The position numbers were made by a program, and so were the translations under genes. A stretch of 64,000 nucleotides of DNA from Alligator mississippiensis (lineage: Eukaryota > Chordata > Crocodylia > Alligatoridae): positions 58,496,001 to 58,560,000 of the forward strand of contig NC_081826.1 of NCBI RefSeq assembly GCF_030867095.1, in the 5' to 3' direction. Shown piece by piece: positions 45,200-56,382 of this stretch. The first letter of the stretch is position 1; every line of letters begins with the position of its first letter. The notes beneath the pieces are model-generated. The model searched no databases. It was not told the DNA's origin and saw nothing but the letters and a program-made list of their open reading frames with translations.

Positions 45200-45905
45200 G
45201 TGTTTTTGTGCATTCAGAACGCCTGCCCCCCGAGCCCCGCCATCACTGCCCCCCCCTAGCCCCAGCCTGCCCCAGTCCCCCGAGCTCCCCACTATGGCTG
45301 CCCCACCCCCACCCCCACATCACCACAAATTTTTAAAAAAGCAAAAAAGCCCAAGCCTGGCACTCACTGCCACTATCAGCTCCCCTTCGGGGTCCTGGGG
45401 CTCTCCCCGCCACACAGTGCGGGGCCAGGTGACAACCGCAGTGGCCCCAGTCTGGGCCCTGCTGCCCCCCACTGCCCCATGCTGTGTGGAGGGGCTCTGC
45501 CAGGAGGCCCCAGAGCCCCCACAGCCCCTTCTACTTCTGGTGAGTAGAGGTTTGTTTGGGTTTTTTTAAGTGCCAGAGGCTGGGGGCGGCAGCCATCAGG
45601 GGGCTCAGGGTGCAAGCGGGGGGTGGGGCTGGGCAGTGCAGCCATTGAGAGGTCTAGGGGAGCGGGGGGGGGGGGACTGGGTGGGGCAGCCATGGGGGTG
45701 CTGCAGGAGCCAGCAGGGGATGGGACCAGGTGGGCTAGCAATCCGGGGTCTGGGGAAACAAGCAGAGGTGGGGCATGTGGGCCCTGTGGGAGGGGGTGAT
45801 AGCCCCTGCAGGGGCCATTTGGGCCCTGTTGGGGGGGCTGTAACCCCTATGGGGAGAGGCTGTGGCCCCTGTGGGGGGGGGGGCTGTAGCCCCTGTGGGG
45901 GGCAA
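45200..45905 (+). repeat. GC-rich block with G-rich minisatellite
   Basis: C-rich sequence (45220-45330) and G-rich sequence (45580-45905) surround a partial inverted repeat (TGGCTGCCCCACCCCC near 45296; GGGGGCGGCAGCCATC near 45584). From about 45775 a unit like GGGCTGTAGCCCCTGTGGGG recurs four to five times at irregular 25-35 bp spacing. A run of 13-14 G lies near 45665. Confidence 0.7.
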
Positions 45906-46031
45906 CAAAACATATAGGTGTTTAGAATTCACTTTATGATGATGATAGAAATACTGGTAGGCTTCCAAATTGCTTTAACACTGTAGATATATCAATAAAA
46001 CATTGCCCAACTGATCAATGCATCTCTGTCT

Positions 46032-46032
<1 letters not shown>

Positions 46033-46086
<54 letters not shown>
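46033..46086 (+). repeat. (TC)n microsatellite with TATATA end
   Basis: About 45 bp of CT dinucleotides followed by TATATATA. It encodes the Arg-Glu run seen in the opposite strand's frame, which is not a gene. Confidence 0.95.
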
Positions 46087-47949
46087 GTGGTCTTTTGTTT
46101 TAATTGTGGAGGAACATAGATTTCAGGGTTTTTTACAGAGTGGCTTTGGGATTTTTTTATCAGGGATTTTTCATTTTTCAAGTAGGGAACACCAGAATTC
46201 CTGCTAGGGAGGCCAGTGGCAGGACCCTGCTTGCTCAGAGCTGGCACTTTGGACCCAACTGGAGGTGACTGACCTCCTAGCCAATTGCAGCCAGGAGGAC
46301 ACTTTGATAGTTCAAAGCAGGCCACCACACTGGGAACATCTTCCAGGCAATAGCTGCCCAGATGCCCAGGCACGGGGCATACATGGCAGTAGTGCCACAC
46401 AAAGGCCAACTTTACAGCCACAGCCCACTGGCAGCTGGCCCAGAGGAGCAGAAGCATCATCCAGGTCTGGCAGATGCGCATCCGGTCACAGCCAGGCAGC
46501 AGCCCCTACTGCCAGACTACTGCAGTGGGTAGAGGGTGCAGGGAACTCTCAGGGCTGCTTCAGCAATCCAGCTGGCACAAGGGGTAGTGTCCCCAGGTAC
46601 CAATTGGCTGGGCCCCAGAAGCTCCTGAGAGCAAGTAGCCCTGAGCTACTTGACAGGGCAGCTTTTTGTACTGATGGGGCCAGGACAGGGCAGCTTTTTC
46701 TACTGCTGGGGACAGCACAGTTGCTGACCCCAGTCTCTAGCTCCCAGGGGCTGCAGATCCAGGAGGAGCCAGGCAGGGTTATTTTGCCCCAAGTGGCACA
46801 ATTTGCCCTATACCAAAGTGCATGTCCGGGTACATGAGCAGAGGCAAAAAGCCCTGGCTCAAATTTGCACTGCTTCTATTTGACCTGCTGCAAGGGCACA
46901 TGCCTGAATGTGTGGACATGCCCATTGTCTTCAAATTACACATTCAGTGACATCTCGAGATGAAATGCTAACTTCTCTCTTATTGCACAGGTGTAAATGA
47001 CTGGAATTTAGCAAACAGTTATGATGTGCCGAGAATGACAATAATTCACCTTAATCTATTTTTTTTATAATCCAACAGTTTTTTTTGCACTTCCACTTTT
47101 CAGCAAAAAGTGGGGTGATATATCTGCCACCTAGCATATGAACAACTCCTAGCATCTGATTTAAATTACATGTAAATGGCAAAACTTGCAGTGACTCAAA
47201 CAGCATCAGCCTACTTAATTCCTCCTCTTAGCCAAATCTTGTGCTTGTCAAATGTACCACATTTTGTTAAAGGAAAAGAGATGCATTAGTCTAGAGAACT
47301 GTGTCAGGATCCATATTTATTTTGCTGATCCCACATACAAACATAAGATACAAAAATAAAATATTAGCATACCACTGTGCACCAGCTGCATGACATAAAG
47401 AAATGATAAAGAGGACAGCATCCAGCTGGCAAGATGTTCACAGGTGTGCAGACTAAGCAATGCCAGCAGGAAACTGTTAAAAGGCAAACAGCTTTAAAAA
47501 TGAGAAACAAAATTCACCCAGTGCAAAGGGCCGATACATAGCCTATGCACCACCAACTAATTCTGTCCCATTTTGGTACTTTAAGTGAAGTATAGGCTTT
47601 CCTGGTCCTCTACACAAGGACAAATTTAACCACAAAGGGCACTTTAAAGCAATTAAAATAAGGTTCCTATCAAATACTCAATTGCTGTGCTAACAAAAGC
47701 TAATTAGTTTACAGTTTAGGTAATAGATGTGTGCTCTGAGTAAAATTAACAAGCTGAGCTTTTCTGAAAGTAGTGCTGCCCAAAAAGTTAATTCAGATCA
47801 GTGTGCCATTTCATTGGTATTCAGTGGGACTCATGTTATTGTGAAATATTACTTTGCCCTCAGCTAGACAGTCACAACTTATATACTCTCCTAATTGTTT
47901 ACTGTTAAAATTATGCAATATTCCAGTTTTGTGAAATGCCACAACAAAG
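46087..47949. other. Non-coding stretch
   Basis: A 190-codon plus frame (46265-46837) lacks any domain. It contains a local duplication (GGGCAGCTTTTT(C/G)TACTG near 46659 and 46690) and is not called a gene. The rest is AT-rich. Confidence 0.5.
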
Positions 47950-47953
47950 TTGC

Positions 47954-48245
47954 AGGTTGTTGGTTGTAGCCGTGTTGGTCTAAGGACATAGGCAGGCAAG
48001 GTTCTTTGGGTAGATGTGGTATCTTTTTTTAGACCAGCTCAAATAGTTGGGGAAAAGTTCTTTGCAAGCTTTGGGGCACAAACAACCCTACATCAGGCAT
48101 AGGGAGACTGTAGCTATTATGAGTTCCCCAAGGCAGAAAATAAGCTAAAGGGTAACAAAAAGTCTGTGAAAATGTAAATGAGTTGAAGTATGGAAGACAA
48201 TGGGTAGAGATGTGGGAGAGGGGGAGGGAGATGTGTAAAGGAATG
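47954..48245 (-). repeat. Penelope-like/unnamed repeat, left arm of a large inverted repeat
   Basis: On the minus strand this copy runs from ACATCTCCCTCC through CATTTACATTTTCACAGACT, ATGCCTGATGTAGGGTTG and AAAGCTTGCAAAG to AGACCAACACGGCTACAACC. It is the most complete copy in the window. Confidence 0.65.
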
Positions 48246-48367
48246 TGGAGTTCAAACTTCACTTCATAAATCTACTGATACATGGACTTAATAAATCATG
48301 GACATTGGATTTATGACACATGATAACCTGCCTTACATCTAATTCACCAGGTAACCTGCCTGAAGCT

Positions 48368-48608
48368 GACCCCTTACATTTCTTCACACATCTCCCTCCC
48401 TTCTCCCATTTCTACGCATTGTCTTCCAAACTTCCACTCATTTACATTTTCACAGACTTCTTGGTAACCTTAGCTTCTTTTCTACCTTGGAGCATCTCCC
48501 TGTGCCTGACATAGGGTATTTGTGCCCCAAAGCTTACAAATAACTTTTTTTCAAGTATTTTAGTTGGTCTAATAAAAGATACCACATCTACCCAGACAAC
48601 AAAGTTGT
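48368..48608 (+). repeat. Penelope-like/unnamed repeat, right arm of the inverted repeat
   Basis: This is the same element in the opposite orientation: CACACATCTCCCTCC, CATTTACATTTTCACAGACT, TGCCTGACATAGGGTATT, CCAAAGCTTACAAA, TTTTAGTTGGTCTAATAAAA. The arms can pair over about 235 bp with a spacer of about 120 bp. Confidence 0.65.
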
Positions 48609-50469
48609 TGTTTTGATGCAGCTTATCAACATTCTCAACAGCCAGCTAGTTTGATTAGAACCCTTCCTTTTGTCCCACACTCCAATCTTCGAGTTTTCAT
48701 TTGTGAAAACTGTCAAAAGTTTTCCAACACAACTCAGATGATTTGCGGAAAGAGCAGCCCTGGAAGAGCACTGACATCTGGTGGTCATTTTAGTTTTTCT
48801 CAGTCTCAACACCACATATTGATTTGGTCAGCTAATGACGATAGTTGGAGTGCACAAAAGATTAAGGCTCATAAGGACTGAAACCATGCAGCCTGATCAA
48901 TAATTAGTGCTCACGCAAGCCCACTTACAAATTGGTAGGGTGGGCTGCTGTGGACACTTCCACACTAACAGAAAATATTTCTATAGGAAGAGAACATTCC
49001 AAATTTAAAAAGAAGGGGGAGAAGATTAAATGCATCCTACATGGTCCATATTTATAAATAGCATATTTTTAATTTTACAATAATATGAACAGATGATACT
49101 TTAGTGTATTCCAAACCCCCCAGAAATATGAAATGTCATCAAAGCATCAAGTTACTGGGTTTATACAATCTTTATAAGTTATGTGGAATATGTCAGTTAC
49201 AAATAAATGCAGATGCTATGCAATACACAAACAACAAACCAAAAGTCACTTCAAGGTGCCAGCACATTAATAGTATTGTTGGATTAAAATTACTCTAGAG
49301 ATGTTAGGTTTTTGTAAATACAGCACATTCAATTTATCAAGTTCTCCAAAACAAATGGATCATGAAATGGAAATATATAAAACTGTCTTCTTCCCATCAA
49401 GAAAAAAGGACTGTTTCCTACATAAGAATGTTTCTTACTAATGGAAAAGGACTGTGACATTTAGGCCTTGTATAGTTTAAAAAAAACTTAATATTCCATT
49501 AAATTAAACCAGCAATATTTAACAAACAAATTATCCACTTTACCATCTGCTAGACTGCCAGATTAAAATACATATTTGTTCCATTCACTGGCCATAAGAG
49601 AGTATTTACATGATATATATTGAATTCAACCAGATTTTAATAGAACTGAGCTACAGACACAAAGATTAGATTTAAAATGTACTAAGTTGGTGGGCCCTAG
49701 TAAGTGATGGACAACCTTCAAAAAGTTCACTTGTGCTTTGGTGCAGTGACCTAATCTAAAACTTGTGACATTTGACCAAAAATGTGTAGCATGCTTCCTG
49801 GTCTTCACAAATGAACTGTAAGTGTTGCTAGAACAGCCTTTGATGAGAATTTTGACAGGTCCTGATTCCATTCAGGCTGCAGAAATCCAGGACAGGTGCA
49901 AATCACAGTTAGGTGCACAAGTTTCACCGAAATGAAAAGGAGATAAACTCAACAATACATTTGACAGCAGCCATTGACTAGTGATTAGTATCAAAGGACC
50001 TTTTCCTTTTTTACAGTATTTTTACAAATCCAAATTTTCATTGTCCAGTACTGTTACTCATTTTCACCAATTTGTAACCTTGTCATAAAGAAGCAGATCC
50101 TGCTGAAGGGGAGTAGAGACCTTTGAAAGGTCTCCTTCTGTACACAAATAGCTGACTTTCATACACACTTTGGGTTAAATCCATTTTACTTTATTCAGCT
50201 AAATAGCACATACACAACTGCATAAATGCAGTTTTAAATACTTACATACAGTTTGCAACTCAGCACTGGGCAGGCAAGTGAGGATGCTCAGTAAGGGTGC
50301 ACTCTGTGCAGACAGGTATCTGGTGATCTACATGTAAAAGGCTGGGTAAGGTCTGAAATTGTAGCCAGGCAAAATCCCACAACTAGCAGGTGCTAAATGC
50401 TGGAGAAGTGTGTCCTTCCACCCCTCTCCCATGTTTTAACTCTTGCAATTGGGGCACATGCCTGTGGTG
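48609..50469. other. AT-rich non-coding stretch
   Basis: No gene or named repeat was recognised. Confidence 0.5.
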
Positions 50470-50487
50470 TAAAAGCTCTCCTTTTTC

Positions 50488-50545
50488 CCAGAGGAGATTT
50501 GAGTCTGCATTTTCTGCTTCCCAGCACAGTGCTCTAAACAGGAGG
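50488..50545 (-). repeat. tRNA-derived SINE head
   Basis: On the minus strand TGTTTAGAGCACTGTGC (A box) and GCAGACTCAAATCTCC (B box) appear at tRNA spacing. Confidence 0.5.
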
Positions 50546-50828
50546 CAGCAGATTATATATTATCCAGTGACTTTTCCAGCCATCCGCTTGAAACCAATTG
50601 CATGGACAGGCAAGAGAATAAGATATGTGGGGCCAGGAAGAACAAACTTGAATGTGTGAGCTCAGTAGGATGAATGCTACTTTGTCTTGGAGGGGGGCCT
50701 GGATTTTAGGCTGAAGCCCTGTTCCCAGAAGGGCAGAAACTTCCCCACTGATCTTTATCCAGAGAATATTAAATGAACAAGTGCAATGGCTCAGCTTGAA
50801 GGGGATGACTGGAAAGAGGTCTGGCTAC

Positions 50829-50905
50829 TGCCTAACCTGTGGCCTGCTGGTTAGAGCACTTTGCTAGGAAACAGAAGATGCAGGTTTAAACCTTCTATGA
50901 GAGAA
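50829..50905 (+). repeat. tRNA-derived SINE head
   Basis: GCTGGTTAGAGCACTTTGC (A box), then CAGAAGATGCAGGTTTAAAC (B box). Same family as the other heads listed here. Confidence 0.55.
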
Positions 50906-50968
50906 GGGAGCCTACAATCTGGATCCTACCCCCTAGGCAATGCCCTAACCTCTAGGCTACTGTCTAAC
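50906..50968 (-). repeat. tRNA-derived SINE head, opposite orientation
   Basis: On the minus strand CTAGAGGTTAGGGCATTGCC is A-box-like and is followed by GATCCAGATTGTAGGCT. It abuts the plus-strand copy. Confidence 0.45.
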
Positions 50969-51147
50969 CCATGGGAAGGTCCTCCTCTTCTCTGCTTCCA
51001 GCAGGTACATCTATTTTGCAACAGGGTGAAACAGAATTCAAAACTGTATGTTAAGTGCCAAAAGAGTAAAAATACATGAAGTGAAATAGGATTTAGCCCC
51101 TTAAATCCTTCCCAAATAAATTAAGCTGTACCACAGTGTGAACCTAC

Positions 51148-51972
51148 AGTGAAGTGGGCGGACGAGAATGGTGTTCAACACCGATAAATGCAAGGTTCTC
51201 CACCTTGGGAAGAAAAACCCACAGCATCCTTATAGGCTCGGCAGTGCTATGTTGGCTAGCACTATGCAAGAAAGAGATTTGGGGGTCATCATTGACCACA
51301 AGATGAACATGAGCCTGCAGTGCGATGCTGCGGCTAGTAAAACGACCAAAACACTGGCTTGCATCCATAGATGCTTCTCAAGCAAATCCTGGGACGTCAT
51401 TCTCCCCTTGTACTCGGCCTTAGTGAGGCTGCAGCTGGAGTACTGCGTCCAGTTTTGGCCTCCACAATTCAAAAAGGATGTGGAGAAGCTTGAGAGAGTC
51501 CAGAGAAGAGCCACGCGCATGATCAGAGGTCAGGGAAGCAGACCCTACGATGACAGGCTGAGAGCCCTGGGGCTCTTTAGCCTGGAAAAGCGCAGGCTCA
51601 GGGGTGATCTGATGGCCACCTATAAGTTTATGAGGGATGACCACCAGTATCTGGGGGAATGTTTGTTCACCAGAGCGCCCCAAGGGATGACGACTAGGTC
51701 AAATGGTCATAAACTACTACAAGACCGTTTCAGGCTGGACATAAGGAAGAATTTCTTTACTGTCCGAGCCCCCAAGGTCTGGAACAGCCTGCCGCCGGAG
51801 GTGGTTCAAGCGCCTACATTGAACACCTTCAAGAGCAAACTGGATGCTTATCTTGCTGGGATCCTATGACCCCAGCTGACTTCCTGCCCTTTGGGCAGGG
51901 GGCTGGACTCGATGATCTTCCGAGGTCCCTTCCAGCCCTAATGTCTATGAAATCTATGAAATCTATGAAAAA
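51148..51972 (+). mobile_element. 5'-truncated CR1 3' end with intact C-terminal frame
   Basis: CR1 ORF2 C-terminus and 3' end from a third subfamily. It ends GATGATCTTCCGAGGTCCCT followed by three CTATGAAAT repeats. It lies about 0.7 kb past the GDAP1 stop codon, antisense to GDAP1. Confidence 0.92.
51168..51869 (+). pseudogene. CR1 ORF2 C-terminal region, 233 open codons
   Basis: The unbroken frame holds [89 protein letters not shown] and the end FKSKLDAYLAGIL. The reverse transcriptase core is absent through 5' truncation, so the open frame reflects recent insertion rather than function. Confidence 0.9.
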
Positions 51973-52059
51973 CTGATGCTATTTTATCTAAACTAGTCAT
52001 AGTGGTCCCACAGAAATTCAATGGTCCTTGATCAGTATGCCACACAGTGGGAGTGTAAG

Positions 52060-52215
52060 AGTGATGTTTTAACCATGATCATCCAGAAATTATGTGATAC
52101 GGAAGGATTTCTTAGGGAGGGTCCTGAAGAAGAATTTCTTACATTTGAAAGCTTGTCTAAGACTACCCCAGTTGGGCCAATAAAAGACATCACCCTAAAA
52201 AATCCTTGTCTATAC
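52060..52215 (+). repeat. Penelope-like/unnamed repeat, head-to-head form
   Basis: AAGGATTTCTTAGGG at 52106 on and its approximate reverse complement CCCTAAAAAATCCTT near 52192 bound a core with GAAGAAGAATTTCTTACATT, GAAAGCTTGTC and CCAGTTGGGCCAATAAAAGA. The leading CATCCAGAAATTATGTGA is also found in the copy near 59310. Confidence 0.55.
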
Positions 52216-52656
52216 AGTAGGCAGTGAAATTCACTGCTTTGCAGAAGCAAGCATAAGGTACAGGTGCAATTTAGATCCCATTTGAGCCCTGGTCCTGTGC
52301 ACACTAATGAATTTCCCCACTCTGTGAAAACCTACCATGTTGCTGCATGAATATCTGTTAAATTAAAAGTACTAAAATTATATCAGTCATTTGGTAAGAG
52401 TAAGAAACAACAGTCATTCTAACAAAGCATTGGCACAGGATCTTCAGCTCCTCCTTTGAAAAGAAAGTATTGCTTTTTCTCTCTTATCCCCTCAAAATTT
52501 ATTTTCCACAAACAGCTCAGCATTGCCAATACATTTCTTCAACAGCAGGAGACTATTATTCTGTGACAATGTTCTGGTCCATGGACATAATCTTTCTTAT
52601 ATGTTTGTTTTAGATATTTCCCTGGGGACAAAAGATATCCCAAGACTCTCACAAGT
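52216..52656 (-). other. GDAP1: GDAP1 3' untranslated region (proximal part)
   Basis: This is the sequence just past the GDAP1 stop on the minus strand. The first AATAAA on that strand is at 52503-52498, about 155 nt after the stop. Mammalian GDAP1 3' UTRs are much longer as I recall, so this may be only an early alternative site, and the UTR could run on through the repeats below 52216. Confidence 0.5.
52498..52503 (-). terminator. GDAP1: Candidate polyadenylation signal of GDAP1
   Basis: AATAAA is read on the minus strand about 155 nt after the stop codon. It is the first canonical hexamer downstream; whether it is used cannot be told from sequence. Confidence 0.4.
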
Positions 52657-53039
52657 CTAAAAATAATTTTGTCGTGTTCTAATTGATAACATCATATTGG
52701 CAAATCTCTTCCGAAGACACATGAAAGCCAAATAACCCATCCCTGCTAGGAAGCCAACCAACAAGGTAGAGCCAAGAACTTTTGGTGCCCTTTTCTTGGC
52801 CACCCGGAATGCAGTTGGCAGAACTGCTGAGATTAATATGTTGTTGACATGTCCTAAAACCTTATTAAATGTTTTTCTCTTCAAGACACGCTCATAATAG
52901 GCTTCCAAGTTGGGACGTTTTCCATTTCCCCAGTTTCGTCTTGCTAATCCCAGGAACTTCAGACGATGTAATGTAACAGCAAGCGACACATCTGCCAAAC
53001 TGAAAAATTCACCACAGAGCCAAGGTTGGTGTCCCTCTT
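52657..53039 (-). CDS. GDAP1: GDAP1 terminal coding exon (exon 6)
   Basis: This exon encodes the last 127 residues of ganglioside-induced differentiation-associated protein 1, a GST-like protein of the mitochondrial outer membrane that affects fission and redox balance. It starts after the acceptor ...GATTAG (AG at 53041-53040) in phase 1: the first codon is completed by the G ending the previous exon, giving Glu-Glu-Gly. The frame covers the GST C-terminal fold (ADVSLAVTLHRLKFLG), the RNWGNGKRPNLEAYYERVL block and a hydrophobic domain. A tail-anchor segment follows (LGSTLLVGFLAGMGYLAFMC) with flanking basic residues, then the stop TAG at 52659-52657. Its 383 nt equal the mammalian exon length as I remember it. 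No lesion was seen. Confidence 0.96.
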
Positions 53040-53888
53040 CTAATCAAAAAGAAAGACATGAAGAATTAGGAGTTAATGAATAATAAAAGCATGTGGAAGT
53101 CTGTATGATCTAACATGACTGTTTCTATGGCAAGTATATAACAGGTATACATAAACTATAGCAACATTTTAGATAAAAACTTTAATAACTAACATTTTTC
53201 CAACCTTATCCATACAAGGTTTCAAAGCCCTTCTTCCAAGAAATCAGGTTTTCTTTATTACACACTTCAGTTTTGTCTTTAATACTCATTGGGAACTCTT
53301 ATTTGGAAGTAATAGGGTTGGAATGCATGTAAATGCAACTCCCTGCCTCTTCTTGATAACTTTCAATGTGGGGGAGGTTCTACAGCATGTCAGCTGCTAG
53401 TGATCACCCTTCCTTCTACAGGTATTTAAAAAATGACTGTTTTATAATTAGTTCTAATAACTTCCCAGGTATTGAAGTTGGGTTGACTGGCCTATAATTC
53501 CATGGGTTCTCCTTTTTTCCCTGTGTAAAGATGGGTACTATGTTAGCCCTATCCTCATCTTCTGGAACCTTATGACATCTTATGTGTGTTGCTCTATTGA
53601 GAGAAATTCAAGCAAGAACTGCTAATAGGGTGAATATTTTCTAAACAAAAGGGACTTAACCTGACAACTGAGCCAACAGAACAGCACTGAATCAACCCAT
53701 AGCCCAACCAAAACTTTTAAGGTGGCATGTTAATTCTTCACTGAATGGCAGGCTGGCTTCATATCTTCTCATTGTGTCTCCTAAACAGCAGAATTACTTA
53801 TATTGTGCTTAGATCTTAAGCAGAATGTGGGAGGATTCAGCTTTCTAGTATTTTTAAAAGCAAAATAGGTTTGTAGTAGGAGCCTGGG

Positions 53889-54598
53889 ACAAGATGGGAA
53901 ACTCCCTTCTTGAGAGCATGGAGGCAGAAAGGGATTTTGGAGTCATCGACTTGAAGATGAACGTGGGCCGACAATGCGAGGTCACGGTCGGCAGGGCTAC
54001 CCCGGACCCTATCATGCATCCACAGGTGCATCTCAAGTAGGTCCAAAGAGATGATCCACCCCCTCTATGCGACACTGGTCAGGCCACAGCTGGAGTACTG
54101 TGTCCAGTTCTGGGCACCCCACTTTCAAGAGGGATGTGGACAACATAGAGAGGGTCCAGAGGAGGGCCACCCACATGATCCGGGAACAGCAGGGCAGACC
54201 CTACAATGAGAGGTTACGGGACCTGAACCTGTTCAGCCTTCACAAGAGAAGGCTGAGGGGGGACCTGGTGACTGTCTATAAACTCACTAGGGGGGACCAG
54301 AAGGGTTTGGGGGAGACCTTGTTTCCCCTAGCGCCCCCCGGGATAACAAGGAATAACGGCCACAAGTTGTTGGAGAGTAGGTTTAGATTAGACAGCCGTA
54401 GGAACTACTTCACAGTCAGGGCAGCTAGGATCTTCCAAGGGAAGTGGTGCTGGCTCCTACCCTGAGGGTCTTTAAGAAGCGGCTTGATGCCTACCTGGCT
54501 GGGGTCATTTGAGCCCAGTTTTCCTCCTGCCCAGGCAGGGGGTCGGGCTTGAAGATCTACAAGGTCCCTTCCGACCTTACTTCTATGATTCTATGATA
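53889..54598 (+). mobile_element. CR1 3' fragment in GDAP1 intron 5, antisense
   Basis: A CR1 copy of the 26693-28697 subfamily. It starts GGAAACTCCCTTCTTGAGAG and ends with GAAGATCTACAAGGTCCCTT and TTCTATGATTCTATGATA. The C-terminal coding ([11 protein letters not shown] region, [18 protein letters not shown]) has frame breaks, and the end near 54440 has lost codons relative to the consensus. It is intronic and opposite to the GDAP1 direction. Confidence 0.9.
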
Positions 54599-56034
54599 AG
54601 AGACTTGTAAATGGATTCAGTCCTTTACAGCTGAAGAGAAATACAAGTTAATACATGGTAATTCTGTACATGAGAAGGTCATAAAAATAACACCCTACAT
54701 GTGTGAAAGGAAGACCATTGTGAGGAAGGAGGCTAGTGAGTGGGAGGTGAACAGTAAAAATGAAGAGAGAGAAGCTCAGAGAGAGATTGGGAGGTGGTTG
54801 CAAACTCAGGAACTTTAGAAGCCTCCCTTCCACAGGCAGACACTTGACCTAGAGCCAAATTTCATCTGCCTGCGATCTTGGCAGATATCATAAGCTAATC
54901 AGTGTCATGTCACATCACTGCTTGGAAAGGAGATCTGCAGGAGAAAACCAAATACTGCAAGAAATAGAACTGGTACTCCTCATTTGTTCACTGATATTCT
55001 GTTGTCTGATGTGGAGTGAATTGATGGGGTAATGCCACTGGAGTTATGCCAGTAGAGGTTTTGGACCAAAAAATATTTCCTACTGTTTACTTCACTGGTT
55101 TGAACCAACTTACATTGATAGTGACTGGCAGTTGGTACCATCTACAGCTATCTAGTAATCCAGGTGAACAGAATCAGTTGTCCAAATTTCATCTCAGTGA
55201 GCAAGGCTTCTCTTACAAAACACAGTTGGACACTAACAGGCATCTGTACTGATAGTGTCAATAGAAAACTGAAGGACAGAGGGTCCAATCCAGCTCCCAG
55301 TGAAGTTAGAGAAAAGGCTCCCAATAACTTCAAAGGGAACTGGATCAAACTCTAATGGCATAATCGTATTTCACTGTATGCATCCAAATGGCAGGTACCC
55401 AGTCATGTAATTGCCATTTTTGGCACTTAGGCACAGTTTGCAAACTTACTCCATATGCTGGCACATGCACAGTAGGGTGTGCTCTGGCCAGGCAGGTATA
55501 CTGCTCTATACACATGTACTTCAGTGTAAATCCCAAAAATTCTGGCCCAACACAAAAAAATAGCTGAGTAGCTATAGCGCTTACCCAGAAAACTGGTAAC
55601 CCAGGTGCTGGAACCCCTTCACTCACATGGGGTTTAAACCTGCATCTCCCTAATTTCCCACAACAGTGATCAAACCCCTACACCCCTAGCTTTAGTTTCC
55701 TTCTGAAGGTGAGTCACTGGACCTTGCACTTCATATTTATTGGTTAAACTGAATGGAGAGTACAGGGGAAGCTTCTGTCCCACAGGAAACGAGGATCTAG
55801 TCTAGAATCCATAGCTTGTTTCCTTCCTGCACACAATCCATACTATAGAGACTTCTACCCTATAGCTTGTTCTCTTCTTCCTGAGCCCCTAAAACTCCCT
55901 TCTTGACAGGCCAGAGGACCAGCTTCAAAAGGAAGGCTAGAGAAGGGACTACCTAATTACAAACCTGTATCCTGATAGTTAAGAGCCTAGCCCTGCAAAA
56001 TAAAAGAAAGAAAGGTCCAAACCTCCTTCCAGGG
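54599..56034. other. GDAP1 intron 5, non-repetitive part with SINE heads
   Basis: No exon was recognised. Minus-strand tRNA-derived heads lie at about 55600-55695, and a weaker one near 55560-55620. Confidence 0.5.
55600..55695 (-). repeat. tRNA-derived SINE head in GDAP1 intron 5
   Basis: On the minus strand GGGGTGTAGGGGTTTGATCA (A-box region) and GATGCAGGTTTAAACCCC (B box) appear at tRNA-like spacing. Confidence 0.5.
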
Positions 56035-56105
56035 GAGCAGGGAGAAGCCTACAACACGGATCTTCTGCTGCCTGGGTGACTACCCTAACCATTCATCTAT
56101 TGTGC
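56035..56105 (-). repeat. tRNA-derived SINE head in GDAP1 intron 5
   Basis: On the minus strand ATGGTTAGGGTAGTCACC is A-box-like, followed by GCAGAAGATCCGTGTTGTAG. It belongs to the same family as the heads at 50.8 kb. Confidence 0.45.
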
Positions 56106-56382
56106 CCTCTCCTCTTCAGCATCTAACACTTGCTAGTCATGGGTTTTTATCAGGTAGAATTTCATGATTTATGCTCACACAGCATGCACACATATGCACA
56201 CAGCATACATCCACCGCACATAACCATCATAAGCTACTGAGCATGTGTCTATACTTTACATGAGGTAGGATCACAAACTCTGTGCAAGTGCCAAAAATGC
56301 ACTTCCTCGGCTGGGAAAGTGCCATTTCAGTAAAGTAAAATGTAACAGGACTCTTCCTTCAGTGAGCATGGAGAGCTAATGA

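Noticed and set aside
45054-45569. 171-codon plus frame starting in a microsatellite
   Set aside because: The first part encodes dinucleotide-repeat peptides (His-Thr runs), the rest is C-rich low complexity.
45975-46481. 168-codon minus frame with an Arg-Glu run
   Set aside because: The run is a translated (TC)n microsatellite. The N-terminal LLLLWASCQWAVAVKL looks signal-like, but nothing else supports a gene.
46265-46837. 190-codon plus frame
   Set aside because: No recognisable family, a local duplication inside, and an antisense frame of similar length; treated as chance.
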